Source: JAXLRU01 sp046330935 (GTDB lineage: Bacteria > Actinomycetota > Actinomycetes > Actinomycetales > Kineosporiaceae). From it: a stretch of 64,000 nt of DNA. The stretch is from positions 434,001 to 498,000 of the forward strand of contig JAXLRU010000004.1 of the NCBI GenBank assembly GCA_046330935.1, read 5' to 3'. The notes under the pieces are model-generated. The model did not search any database and was not told where the DNA came from. It saw only the letters and a program-made list of their open reading frames with translations. The stretch's first letter is position 1. The number at the start of each line of letters is the position of its first letter. The translations under genes were made by a program, and so were the position numbers. Of the stretch, positions 54,115-61,320 are shown one piece after another.

Positions 54115-54885
54115 GTGGACGAACGGGAACCGAAGCCGACCAGCCCCGGCAGGCCGAGGTCGGCGCCGCGCCAGAGGGCGGGCAGCAGCGGCCGCGAGGA
54201 GATCCTCGACGCCGCCGCCGAGCTGTTCAGCATGCACGGCTACGCGGCGACGTCGACGCGGGCGATCGCCGCCGCCGTGGGGATCAAGCAGGCGTCGCTG
54301 TACTACCACTTCCCCAGCAAGGAGCAGATCCTCTCGGAGCTGCTGTCGGGCACCGTGCAGCCGTCGCGGTCGTTCGCCGACTGGCTGGCCGAGTCGGGCC
54401 GCCCCCACGACGTCCAGCTGTGGGCGCTCGTGCACTTCGACGTCCAGCTGCTCTGCCAGGGCCCCTGGAACATCGCCGCGCTCTACCTGATGCCCGAGCT
54501 GCGCTCCCCGCGCTTCGCGGAGTTCCGGCAGGACCGCGCCCGGCTGAAGGCCGAGTACGCCCGCCGGATCGGCGACGCCCGCTCGGCCGGCCTGCTCGCC
54601 GTCGCCGACGAGGGCATCGGCACGGAACTGGTGTTCGCCATGGTCGAGTCCACCGTGTCGTTGCGCGGCGAGCTCGACCACGAGCGGTTGGCCACGCTGC
54701 CCGACCTGCTGGCCGACGGCGCGTTGCGGCTGCTGCGCTGCCCCGAACCGCGCCTGCGGGAGGTGCGCCTCGACGCCGTCGGCCTGCACGCGGCCTACAC
54801 CGCCGAGGCCGGGGGCACCCTGGCCGGCGCCGAGACCGCCAGGGTGATCGACGTCGTCGACGCCTCCCCCGCACCGATCCTCTGA
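54115..54885 (+). CDS. TetR-family regulator
   Basis: This 256-residue protein has an N-terminal TetR helix-turn-helix: REEILDAAAELFSMHGYAAT then TRAIAAAVGIKQASLYYHFP (residues about 27-68). The C-terminal ligand-binding domain is helical. It stands between the winged-helix gene and the minus-strand ureide operon, with its 3' end facing allantoicase. It could sense a ureide-cluster metabolite, but the sequence alone does not show this. Confidence 0.88.
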   Translation: MDEREPKPTSPGRPRSAPRQRAGSSGREEILDAAAELFSMHGYAATSTRAIAAAVGIKQASLYYHFPSKEQILSELLSGTVQPSRSFADWLAESGRPHDVQLWALVHFDVQLLCQGPWNIAALYLMPELRSPRFAEFRQDRARLKAEYARRIGDARSAGLLAVADEGIGTELVFAMVESTVSLRGELDHERLATLPDLLADGALRLLRCPEPRLREVRLDAVGLHAAYTAEAGGTLAGAETARVIDVVDASPAPIL

Positions 54886-54926
54886 CGGGGCGCCGCGAGA
54901 GGGTGTGCGGAGAGGGCCGCTGCGGG

Positions 54927-55964
54927 CTAGTCCTGCGGCGCGGCCTCGGGCAGCACGGCGCTCCCGACCAGCCGCACCCGCGCGAGCCCGCCGTCGGGGT
55001 AGGCGTCGATGCGCACGTGGGAGAGCACGGTGCTGGGGCCGTCCGACATCGCCGAGCCGGGCAGGGGCAGGAAGCGCCGCTGGTCGGGCTGCAGCACGGT
55101 GCGGGGCAGCAGGGGCAGCCAGCCGATCCCGCCCTCCGGCCACCCCCACAGCTCCACCTCGGCCGAGGCGTTGGCGACGTACCAGGTGGTGTCGATCTCG
55201 GCCAGGGTGAGACGCGCGGGGGCGGCGAGCCGGATCACCGCCCAGTCGTGGCCCGCATCGCGGCGGCGCCGGGTCTCCCAGCCCTCGCCCATCGTCGCGG
55301 GGCTGCCGGGCCGGATGAGGTTGGCGGCGCTGGAGTAGAACCCGTCGCTGGAGTCGACGACGAGCCCGCCGACGTCCGCGGCGGCCAGGTCGACGTCGGC
55401 GCAGGCCAGGCGCACGGGGTCGGGGACGACGCGGCCCATGGCCCGCAGCCGCGCGATCCCGCCGTCGGGGTCGGCGGTCAGGCGCAGGTGGGTGAACGGG
55501 CGGTCGCGGCCCGACCAGACGACGTCGAGCTCGTTGAGGCGGTCGCCGCCGATCCACGTCGAGGGCACGATCTCGACCCACGAGGTGCCCTCGGCCAGCA
55601 GGTCGGCGACGCCGGCGCCGGCGGGGGCCAGCGCCGCCTCGACGCGCACCCGCGGGGGGAAGTTGCCCGTGAACCCGGTGGTGTCGACGACGATCGTGTC
55701 GAGGACGCCGGTCGCGCCGAGTCGGATCAGTGCCCAGTCGTGCCCCGGCAGGCCCCGGCGCCGCCGGGTCTCCCACCCGTCGACGATCTCGCCCTTGTGG
55801 CCGTAGCGGCCCGGGACGACGACCGGCGCCGCCTCCACGACCAGCCACTCCTTCTCGCCGAACGACTCGTCGCTGGCGGCCATGACCGACCCGCCGAGGG
55901 TGCGGCAGGCGAGGTCGACGAGCACGCCACGGGAGGGCGGCGGGACGTCGGGCAGCGGGCTCAT
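54927..55964 (-). CDS. alc: Allantoicase
   Basis: This 345-residue enzyme hydrolyses allantoate to ureidoglycolate and urea. The allantoicase fold is two similar halves, and the repeat is visible: DGWETRRRRGLPGHDWALIRL (written in two pieces here: DGWETRRRRG, then LPGHDWALIRLG) versus GWETRRRRDAGHDWAVIRLA. VVDTTGFTGNFPPRV and EIDTTWYVANASAEVEL are the paired strand motifs. ATG 55964 overlaps the racemase stop (ATGA). It releases urea, which the carboxylase operon far upstream could use. Confidence 0.92.
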   Translation of the reverse strand: MSPLPDVPPPSRGVLVDLACRTLGGSVMAASDESFGEKEWLVVEAAPVVVPGRYGHKGEIVDGWETRRRRGLPGHDWALIRLGATGVLDTIVVDTTGFTGNFPPRVRVEAALAPAGAGVADLLAEGTSWVEIVPSTWIGGDRLNELDVVWSGRDRPFTHLRLTADPDGGIARLRAMGRVVPDPVRLACADVDLAAADVGGLVVDSSDGFYSSAANLIRPGSPATMGEGWETRRRRDAGHDWAVIRLAAPARLTLAEIDTTWYVANASAEVELWGWPEGGIGWLPLLPRTVLQPDQRRFLPLPGSAMSDGPSTVLSHVRIDAYPDGGLARVRLVGSAVLPEAAPQD

Positions 55965-56752
55965 CGGGGCTCCTCGAAGGCGGGCGGGGTGTCGCCGGGC
56001 GGGGTGTCGGCGGGCGGCAGGTCGAGGTGGCGGGTGAGGGGCCACCCACGCACGGGCCGGTCCTCGGGCGGGGCCGCGACCCCGACCTTGGAGGTCTTCA
56101 GGCCGAGCCCGACGAGCGCCTGCGCGAGCTGCACCCCCGCGCTCACGCCGTCCACGACGGGCACGCCCAGCGCGTCGGCGACGGCCTGCGTGATCCCCGC
56201 CATCCCCCCGCAGCCGAGGCAGATCACCTCGGCGCCGTCCTCGGTGACGGCGCGGCGGGCCTGCTCGACGACGGCGGCGGTGGCGGCCCGGGGGTCGGCG
56301 TCGGTCTCGGCGGTGGTCATGCCGGTGGAGCGGACGCCGCTGCAGCGGGCGAGCAGCCCGGCGAGCAGGAGCCTGTCCTCGATCGCGGCGGCGGAACGGG
56401 CGAGGGTGGTCACGACCCCGTAGCGGCGGCCGAGCATCATCGCGACCTGCGCCGAGCACTCGGCGATGTCGAGGACGGGCACGTCCACGAGCTCCTGGAC
56501 GCCCTCGCGACCGTGCTCGCCGAACCCGGCCAGGACGATCGCGTCCAGGGGCGGGCCCTGCCACGTCGCGACGACGTCCATCACCGCCGCGGCCGAGAGC
56601 AGGCTCTCGAACTGGGTGTCGACGCCGTCGACGCCGAACGGCGCGGTGGCGGCCAGCACCTCGGTGCCCGGCGAGGCGGCGGCTCGGGCGGCGGCGAGGA
56701 TCTCGGCGGTCATCGCCGCGTTGGTGTTGGGATTGATCACGAGGATGCGCAC
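55961..56752 (-). CDS. Asp/Glu/hydantoin racemase-family protein (allantoin racemase-like)
   Basis: This 263-residue protein is of the aspartate/glutamate/hydantoin racemase superfamily, which interconverts enantiomers through two Cys residues. It starts RILVINPNTNAAMTAEI and keeps the second catalytic Cys region (VICLGCGGMAGI). At the first Cys position the sequence reads IVLAGFGEHGREG instead of the usual Cys-Phe-Gly, so the first catalytic Cys is absent. By context it would racemise allantoin or be a one-Cys variant. GTG 56752 lies inside the end of the allantoinase gene. Confidence 0.8.
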   Translation of the reverse strand: MRILVINPNTNAAMTAEILAAARAAASPGTEVLAATAPFGVDGVDTQFESLLSAAAVMDVVATWQGPPLDAIVLAGFGEHGREGVQELVDVPVLDIAECSAQVAMMLGRRYGVVTTLARSAAAIEDRLLLAGLLARCSGVRSTGMTTAETDADPRAATAAVVEQARRAVTEDGAEVICLGCGGMAGITQAVADALGVPVVDGVSAGVQLAQALVGLGLKTSKVGVAAPPEDRPVRGWPLTRHLDLPPADTPPGDTPPAFEEPR

Positions 56753-58143
56753 GCGCTGCTGCCCTCCAGGAGGCGGCCGGTGGGGACGGTGAGGTCCACG
56801 GGGACGCCGCGCAGCCACGTCCGGCGCACCGCGCCCCGCAGCTCCCGCCCGGCATAGGGGGTGCTGGACTGCCGGTGCCACAGGCGGGAGGGCGTGACGT
56901 GCACGGGTTCGTCGGGCGCGAAGACGACGAGGTCGGCGTCGTGCCCGACGGCGATCGCGCCCTTGCGCCCGGCCAGCCCGGCGAGCGCGGCGGGGGCGGC
57001 CGACATCCACGCGGCGACGTCGGCGAGCCCGTGCCCCCGCGCGCAGGCCCCCGTCCAGACCAGGGGAAGCGACAGCTGCACGGAGCTGATCCCGGGCGCG
57101 ACGCGCGAGAGGTCGCCGTCGGGGGGCCGCTTGGCGGCGTCGGGCACCGGTGAGTGGTCGGAGACGACCATGCCCAGGCTGCCGTGGGCCAGCGCCTGCC
57201 ACAGCCCTTCCCGCTCCAGCGACTCCCGCACGGGCGGGCAGACCAGCCCGACGGCGACGGGTTCGGGCATCTCCTCGGCCGCCAGGGTCAGGTAGTGCGG
57301 GCACGTCTCCCCCGACACGGCGGTGCCCGCCGCCCGGGCCAGGGCGATCCGCTCGGCGGCGGCGGCCGTGGACAGGTGCACGACGTGCAGCCGGGCGCCG
57401 GTGCGGCGGGCGACGTCGACGACGAGCTCGACCGCGCGCAGCTCCTCGGTGGCCGGGTGCGCGGCGAGGTAGTCGGCGTAGGAGCGGGGCGCGGACGCGG
57501 CGGGGGGCGGTGCGGGCAGCTCGGCGTGGACGAGCAGCGGCAGGCCGAGGTCGGCGACCAGCGCGGCGATCCGGGCCAGGGCGTCGGCGTCCAGGGGCGG
57601 GAACTCCGCGAGCCCCGAGTCGCACAGGTAGGCCTTGAAGCCGAGCACGCCCGCGCCGGCGAGGTCGGCGAGGTCCTGGGCCGTCGTCGCCGGGACGGCC
57701 CCGCCCCAGAACGCGACGTCGGCGTGGCAGGCGCCCTCGGCCGCTGCCCGCTTCGCGTGCAGGGCGCTCGCGTCGACGGTCACGGGCAGCCCGTCCAGGG
57801 GCATGTCGACGAGCGTCGTCACACCGCCCGCGAGCGCCGCCCGCGTGCCCGAGGCGAATCCCTCCCAGCCGTCGCGGCCCGGTGCCTGGAGGTGGACGTG
57901 GGTGTCGACCAGCCCCGGCAGCAGGGCCTCGTCGTCGGAGAGGACCACCTCGTCGCGGGCGGGCACGACGACGTCGATCGGGTCGACGGCGACGATCCTG
58001 CCGCCGCGCACGGACACGGCTGCGGGCAGCTCGCCGCCGGGCAGCACTGCCCGCCGGGCGCGCACGAGCAGGTCGACGGGCTGGGGGCGCCGCTCGACGA
58101 GGTCGGGCGGGCCCGACTCGTGAGGGGCGAGGGAGGGGCGCAC
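56737..58143 (-). CDS. allB: Allantoinase (cyclic amidohydrolase)
   Basis: This 468-residue dihydroorotase-family enzyme opens allantoin to allantoate. Metal ligands are LVDTHVHLQAPGRDG (two His), GFKAYLCDSG (carboxylated Lys), LPLLVHAELP and ARLHVVHLSTA (His), and VVSDHSPVP (Asp). GAIAVGHDADLVVFAP is the usual C-terminal motif. It is the first gene of the minus-strand ureide operon (allantoinase, racemase, allantoicase). GTG 58143 is chosen because the upstream extension is Arg/Pro-rich. Confidence 0.92.
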   Translation of the reverse strand: MRPSLAPHESGPPDLVERRPQPVDLLVRARRAVLPGGELPAAVSVRGGRIVAVDPIDVVVPARDEVVLSDDEALLPGLVDTHVHLQAPGRDGWEGFASGTRAALAGGVTTLVDMPLDGLPVTVDASALHAKRAAAEGACHADVAFWGGAVPATTAQDLADLAGAGVLGFKAYLCDSGLAEFPPLDADALARIAALVADLGLPLLVHAELPAPPPAASAPRSYADYLAAHPATEELRAVELVVDVARRTGARLHVVHLSTAAAAERIALARAAGTAVSGETCPHYLTLAAEEMPEPVAVGLVCPPVRESLEREGLWQALAHGSLGMVVSDHSPVPDAAKRPPDGDLSRVAPGISSVQLSLPLVWTGACARGHGLADVAAWMSAAPAALAGLAGRKGAIAVGHDADLVVFAPDEPVHVTPSRLWHRQSSTPYAGRELRGAVRRTWLRGVPVDLTVPTGRLLEGSSACASS

Positions 58144-58297
58144 GGCGTCCTCGCGGGGCAGGGGGCGGCGGGGACCAACACGCGGGCCGCGGGCGCGACG
58201 CTGCGGACGGGGCTGCGGTGGCGCAAGGATAGCCAGCACGACCGTTCGCTCCCGGCGGCACCCCGCCGCCGGGGGCGGCCCCGCGCCGGAGGTGCCC

Positions 58298-59563
58298 GTG
58301 CCCGACGTCCCCGACCCGACCCGCCTCCCGATCGGGGTCGGCGCCGAGCTGGACGACCTGCTCGCCGACGACGACCGGGCCCGTGCCGCGGGCTATCCCG
58401 GGCCGCGCCCGCAGCGCCAGCCCGCCCACACCGTCTACGTGCCGGCCGACCGGGTGGACGCCGACCTCCCGCGCCGCTGGGGAGGCCTCGCGCTCGACCT
58501 GCTCGCCGAGCACGGCGGCGACCCCGCCACGCTCGCGGCCGCCACGGGCCTGGACGCCGAGGCCGTCGCCGCGGTGCTGCCCGGGGTGCTGCGGCGCCTG
58601 GCCGAGCACCCCGTCGAGGACCTGCGCGCCGACCTGGAGGACGGTTACGGCCTGCGCCCGGACGCGGCGGAGGACGCCGATGCCGCGGCGGCCGCCACCG
58701 CCCTGGCCGCGCTGTCGGCCGCCGATCCGGACCTGTGGACCGGGGTGCGGTGCAAGTGCCTGGAGCCGGCCACGCGACGCCGCGCCGTCGCGACCCTGGA
58801 CGTCGTCGTGGGCACTCTCGCGGCGCGCGGCGGCGTCCCCGAGCGGTTCGTCGTGACGGTGCCGAAGGTGACGTCGGTCGCGCAGGTACGCGCGTTCGGG
58901 CTGCTCTGCAAGCGGCTGGAGGAGGCGCACGGCCTGACCGAGGGCACGTTGCGCTTCGAGGTGCAGGTGGAGACCCCGCAGGCGGTGCTGTCGGCCGACG
59001 GGACCGCGACCGTCGCGGCGATGGTGCACGAGGGCGGGCCCCGGCTGAGCGGCCTGCACTACGGCACCTACGACTACAGCGCCTCCCTCGGGGTGGCGGG
59101 GGCGTGGCAGGCGGCCGATCATCCCGTGGCCGACCACGCCAAGGCCGTGATGCTCGTGGCGGCCGCGCAGACAGGGGTCTGGGTCAGCGACGGTTCGACG
59201 AACGTGCTGCCGGTGGGTGATCGCGACGCCGTGCACGCGGCGTGGCGGCTGCACGCGCGGCTGGTGCGCCGGGCCCTGGAGGCGGGCCTGTGGCAGGGCT
59301 GGGACCTGCATCCCGGGCAGCTCGTGACCCGCCACCTGACCAGGGCGGTCGTGCTCCGCCAGGCGCTGCCGGCGGCCGTGGCGCGCCTGGCGGCCTACCG
59401 GCAGGGGGTCGCGGGCGGCGGGGTGCTCGACGAGCCGGCGACCGCCCGATCACTGGCCGGGCTCGTGGTGCGGGCCCTGGATGCGGGGGCGCAGGACGAG
59501 GCCGCCGTGCTGGCCGCGCTCGGCACCGACAGGCCCGGCCTGGAGTCGCTGACCAGGGCGTGA
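58298..59563 (+). CDS. HpcH/aldolase-like (DUF6986-type) protein in the ureide cluster
   Basis: This 421-residue protein resembles the DUF6986 aldolase-like family found in actinobacterial ureide clusters. Its TIM-barrel features include VEDLRADLEDGYGLRPDAAE, RFEVQVETPQAVLSADG, LSGLHYGTYDYSASLGVAG and HPGQLVTRHL. These are the substrate-binding positions of citrate-lyase/HpcH-type enzymes. It may act on glyoxylate-level products of allantoin breakdown, which is inference. GTG 58298 is 5 nt after GGAGG. It diverges from allantoinase. Confidence 0.8.
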   Translation: MPDVPDPTRLPIGVGAELDDLLADDDRARAAGYPGPRPQRQPAHTVYVPADRVDADLPRRWGGLALDLLAEHGGDPATLAAATGLDAEAVAAVLPGVLRRLAEHPVEDLRADLEDGYGLRPDAAEDADAAAAATALAALSAADPDLWTGVRCKCLEPATRRRAVATLDVVVGTLAARGGVPERFVVTVPKVTSVAQVRAFGLLCKRLEEAHGLTEGTLRFEVQVETPQAVLSADGTATVAAMVHEGGPRLSGLHYGTYDYSASLGVAGAWQAADHPVADHAKAVMLVAAAQTGVWVSDGSTNVLPVGDRDAVHAAWRLHARLVRRALEAGLWQGWDLHPGQLVTRHLTRAVVLRQALPAAVARLAAYRQGVAGGGVLDEPATARSLAGLVVRALDAGAQDEAAVLAALGTDRPGLESLTRA

Positions 59564-59576
59564 GGCCGCGGCGCCC

Positions 59577-60224
59577 TCAGTCGCGGGGCGCTGCGCAACT
59601 CCCCTGCGATTGCGCAACACCCCGCAGCGAGGTGTCGACGAGCCGATCGAGGAACGCGTCGTCCACCGGCTCCCCCGAGACGAGGATCCGGTAGTACAGC
59701 GGCCCGACGAGCTGGTCGGTGAGGACGTTGGCATCGACGTCGGCGCGCAGCTCGCCCCGGGCGACGGCACGCTCGACGAGCGCGACGCCTGCGCGACGGC
59801 GCGAGGCGGCTGCGGCGTGGATCTGCTCCGCGAGGTCCTCGTGACGCGCGACCATGGCGACCATCTCGGCGACCAGCCTCGAGTAGGCGGGGTGCCGGAG
59901 GAAGTCAGCGATCCCCGACAGCGTCGAGAGGAGGTCGCCGCGGATCGTGCCGGTGTCCGCGAGTGGCGCCTCGCGCTGGAGCACGGAGGTCAGGCTCGCG
60001 ACCACGAGGTGGTCCCGCGTCGGCCAGCGCCGGTACAGCGTGCTCTTCGCGACCCCTGCGGTGCTGGCCACCTCGTCGACGGAGAACCCGTCGTACCCCC
60101 TGCGGCCGAGGACCGCACGGGCTGCATCGAGCACCCGCACGTCGACTCCGGCATCGCGTGGGCGGCCCGGCCCGGCGCTCCTCCCCTCGGTCTTGGTGGC
60201 GCCCGTGGCGATGTCAGTGACCAT
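59577..60224 (-). CDS. TetR-family regulator
   Basis: This 215-residue protein has a TetR helix-turn-helix (RVLDAARAVLGRRGYDGFSV, then EVASTAGVAKSTLYRRWPTR, about 30-72). The C-terminal TetR_C-like domain follows (ISG-EPVDDAFLDRLVDTSL). Start ATG 60224 has GAGG upstream. It converges on the HpcH-like gene and is a candidate regulator of the ureide cluster, as is the first TetR. Confidence 0.85.
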   Translation of the reverse strand: MVTDIATGATKTEGRSAGPGRPRDAGVDVRVLDAARAVLGRRGYDGFSVDEVASTAGVAKSTLYRRWPTRDHLVVASLTSVLQREAPLADTGTIRGDLLSTLSGIADFLRHPAYSRLVAEMVAMVARHEDLAEQIHAAAASRRRAGVALVERAVARGELRADVDANVLTDQLVGPLYYRILVSGEPVDDAFLDRLVDTSLRGVAQSQGSCAAPRD

Positions 60225-60418
60225 AGCGAGCCTCATCTTGATAACGCAACGACAGTCTCGAATTCGGTTTCCGTGATCGTGGGGCCCCGTGACTCCGCGC
60301 CCTGTCAGCCTCGCGCAGGGGGACGCCCCAGAACAGCCGCCACGACGGTGTCATCGGCGGCTGGCATGAAGGAGCACGAAGAACGGCTGCTGGAGACGCG
60401 GGACAACCCGGAAACGAC

Positions 60419-60458
60419 GAGAAGGGCCGAGATCCCGTAGGGGATCCCGGCCCTTCTC
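60419..60458 (-). terminator. Rho-independent-type terminator of the tRNA
   Basis: GAGAAGGGCCGAGATCCC (60419-60436) pairs with 60441-60458 as an 18-bp stem with one mismatch and a 4-nt loop. It lies just after the tRNA in the minus direction. Confidence 0.8.
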
Positions 60459-60464
60459 CTGCAG

Positions 60465-60538
60465 TAGCGGGGACAGGATTTGAACCTGCGACCTCTGGGT
60501 TATGAGCCCAGCGAGCTACCGAGCTGCTCCACCCCGCG
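60465..60538 (-). tRNA. Initiator tRNA-fMet (CAT)
   Basis: Read on the minus strand, the 74-nt gene folds as a cloverleaf: acceptor stem starting CGCGGGG with the unpaired 5' C typical of initiators, D-arm GAGC/GCTC, anticodon arm CTGGG-CTCATAA-CCCAG with anticodon CAT, and T-arm GCAGG-TTCAAAT-CCTGT. The three G-C pairs of the anticodon stem (GGG/CCC) are another initiator hallmark. CCA is not encoded. Confidence 0.93.
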
Positions 60539-60719
60539 TCGGTACCTCCACCGTAGCGGCTGCGGCGCAGAACAGCCAATCGCTTGGCAGGCGGCCCGCA
60601 GGCACGGGCACCCAGAGGGGATGGCGAGCGCTACTCACGCGGGCGCTACGACGCCGTCCCTACCGTCGAAACACGACGGCAGCCGCCGACGACCGCCCCT
60701 GATCCCCCCGGAGCTCCCC

Positions 60720-61244
60720 GTGTCCGAGACCGCCCACCCCGCCGCGTCCCCCAGCCCGGCGCCGTCCGCACCGTCGCGCCCGACCGCCGCATTCGTCGGC
60801 GCCTCGTGGGCCGCGCTGCTGCTCGGCTGCGGCGCCTTCCTCATCGGCCTCTACAACGCGACGATGCCGTTGAACGAGAAGGGCTACTACCTCACCCTGC
60901 TGCTGTTCGGCCTGTTCGCCGCCGTGTCGCTGCAGAAGAGCGTGCGCGACCGGGCCGAGAGCGTGCCCGTCTCGGCCCTGTACCTGGGCCTCGCCTGGGC
61001 CGCCGTCATGTCCGCCGTCACGCTCCTCGCCGTCGGCCTCTGGAACGCCGGGCTGACCCGCAGCGAGAAGGGCTTCTACGCGATGGCCTTCGCCCTCGCC
61101 GTGTTCTCCGCGATCGCGGTGCAGAAGAACGTCCGTGACATCGCCGGCTCCGCCACGCCTGCTGTCCAGGCCCCCGCTGCAGTCCCTGCCCCGGCCGCGC
61201 ACCCCGCGCAGGACCCCCAGGCCTGGACCGTCTCCAGCCGCTGA
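60720..61244 (+). CDS. YiaA/YiaB-type inner membrane protein
   Basis: This 174-residue protein has two copies of the YiaA/B two-helix unit. Copy 1 is WAALLLGCGAFLIGLYNATM then LNEKGYYLTLLLFGLFAAVS, ending LQKSVRD. Copy 2 is WAAVMSAVTLLAVGLWNAGL then RSEKGFYAMAFALAVFSAIA, ending VQKNVRD. It therefore has four membrane segments and two EKG(Y/F)Y motifs. The function is unknown. It has Pro/Ala-rich tails at both ends. GTG 60720. Confidence 0.9.
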   Translation: MSETAHPAASPSPAPSAPSRPTAAFVGASWAALLLGCGAFLIGLYNATMPLNEKGYYLTLLLFGLFAAVSLQKSVRDRAESVPVSALYLGLAWAAVMSAVTLLAVGLWNAGLTRSEKGFYAMAFALAVFSAIAVQKNVRDIAGSATPAVQAPAAVPAPAAHPAQDPQAWTVSSR

Positions 61245-61320
61245 GCGCGGGCGGGCGGCACCCCCGCCCCCTGGCGGACGGCGTCGCGCACCTCAGGACC
61301 CCGTGACGGTCGTGGAGGGG

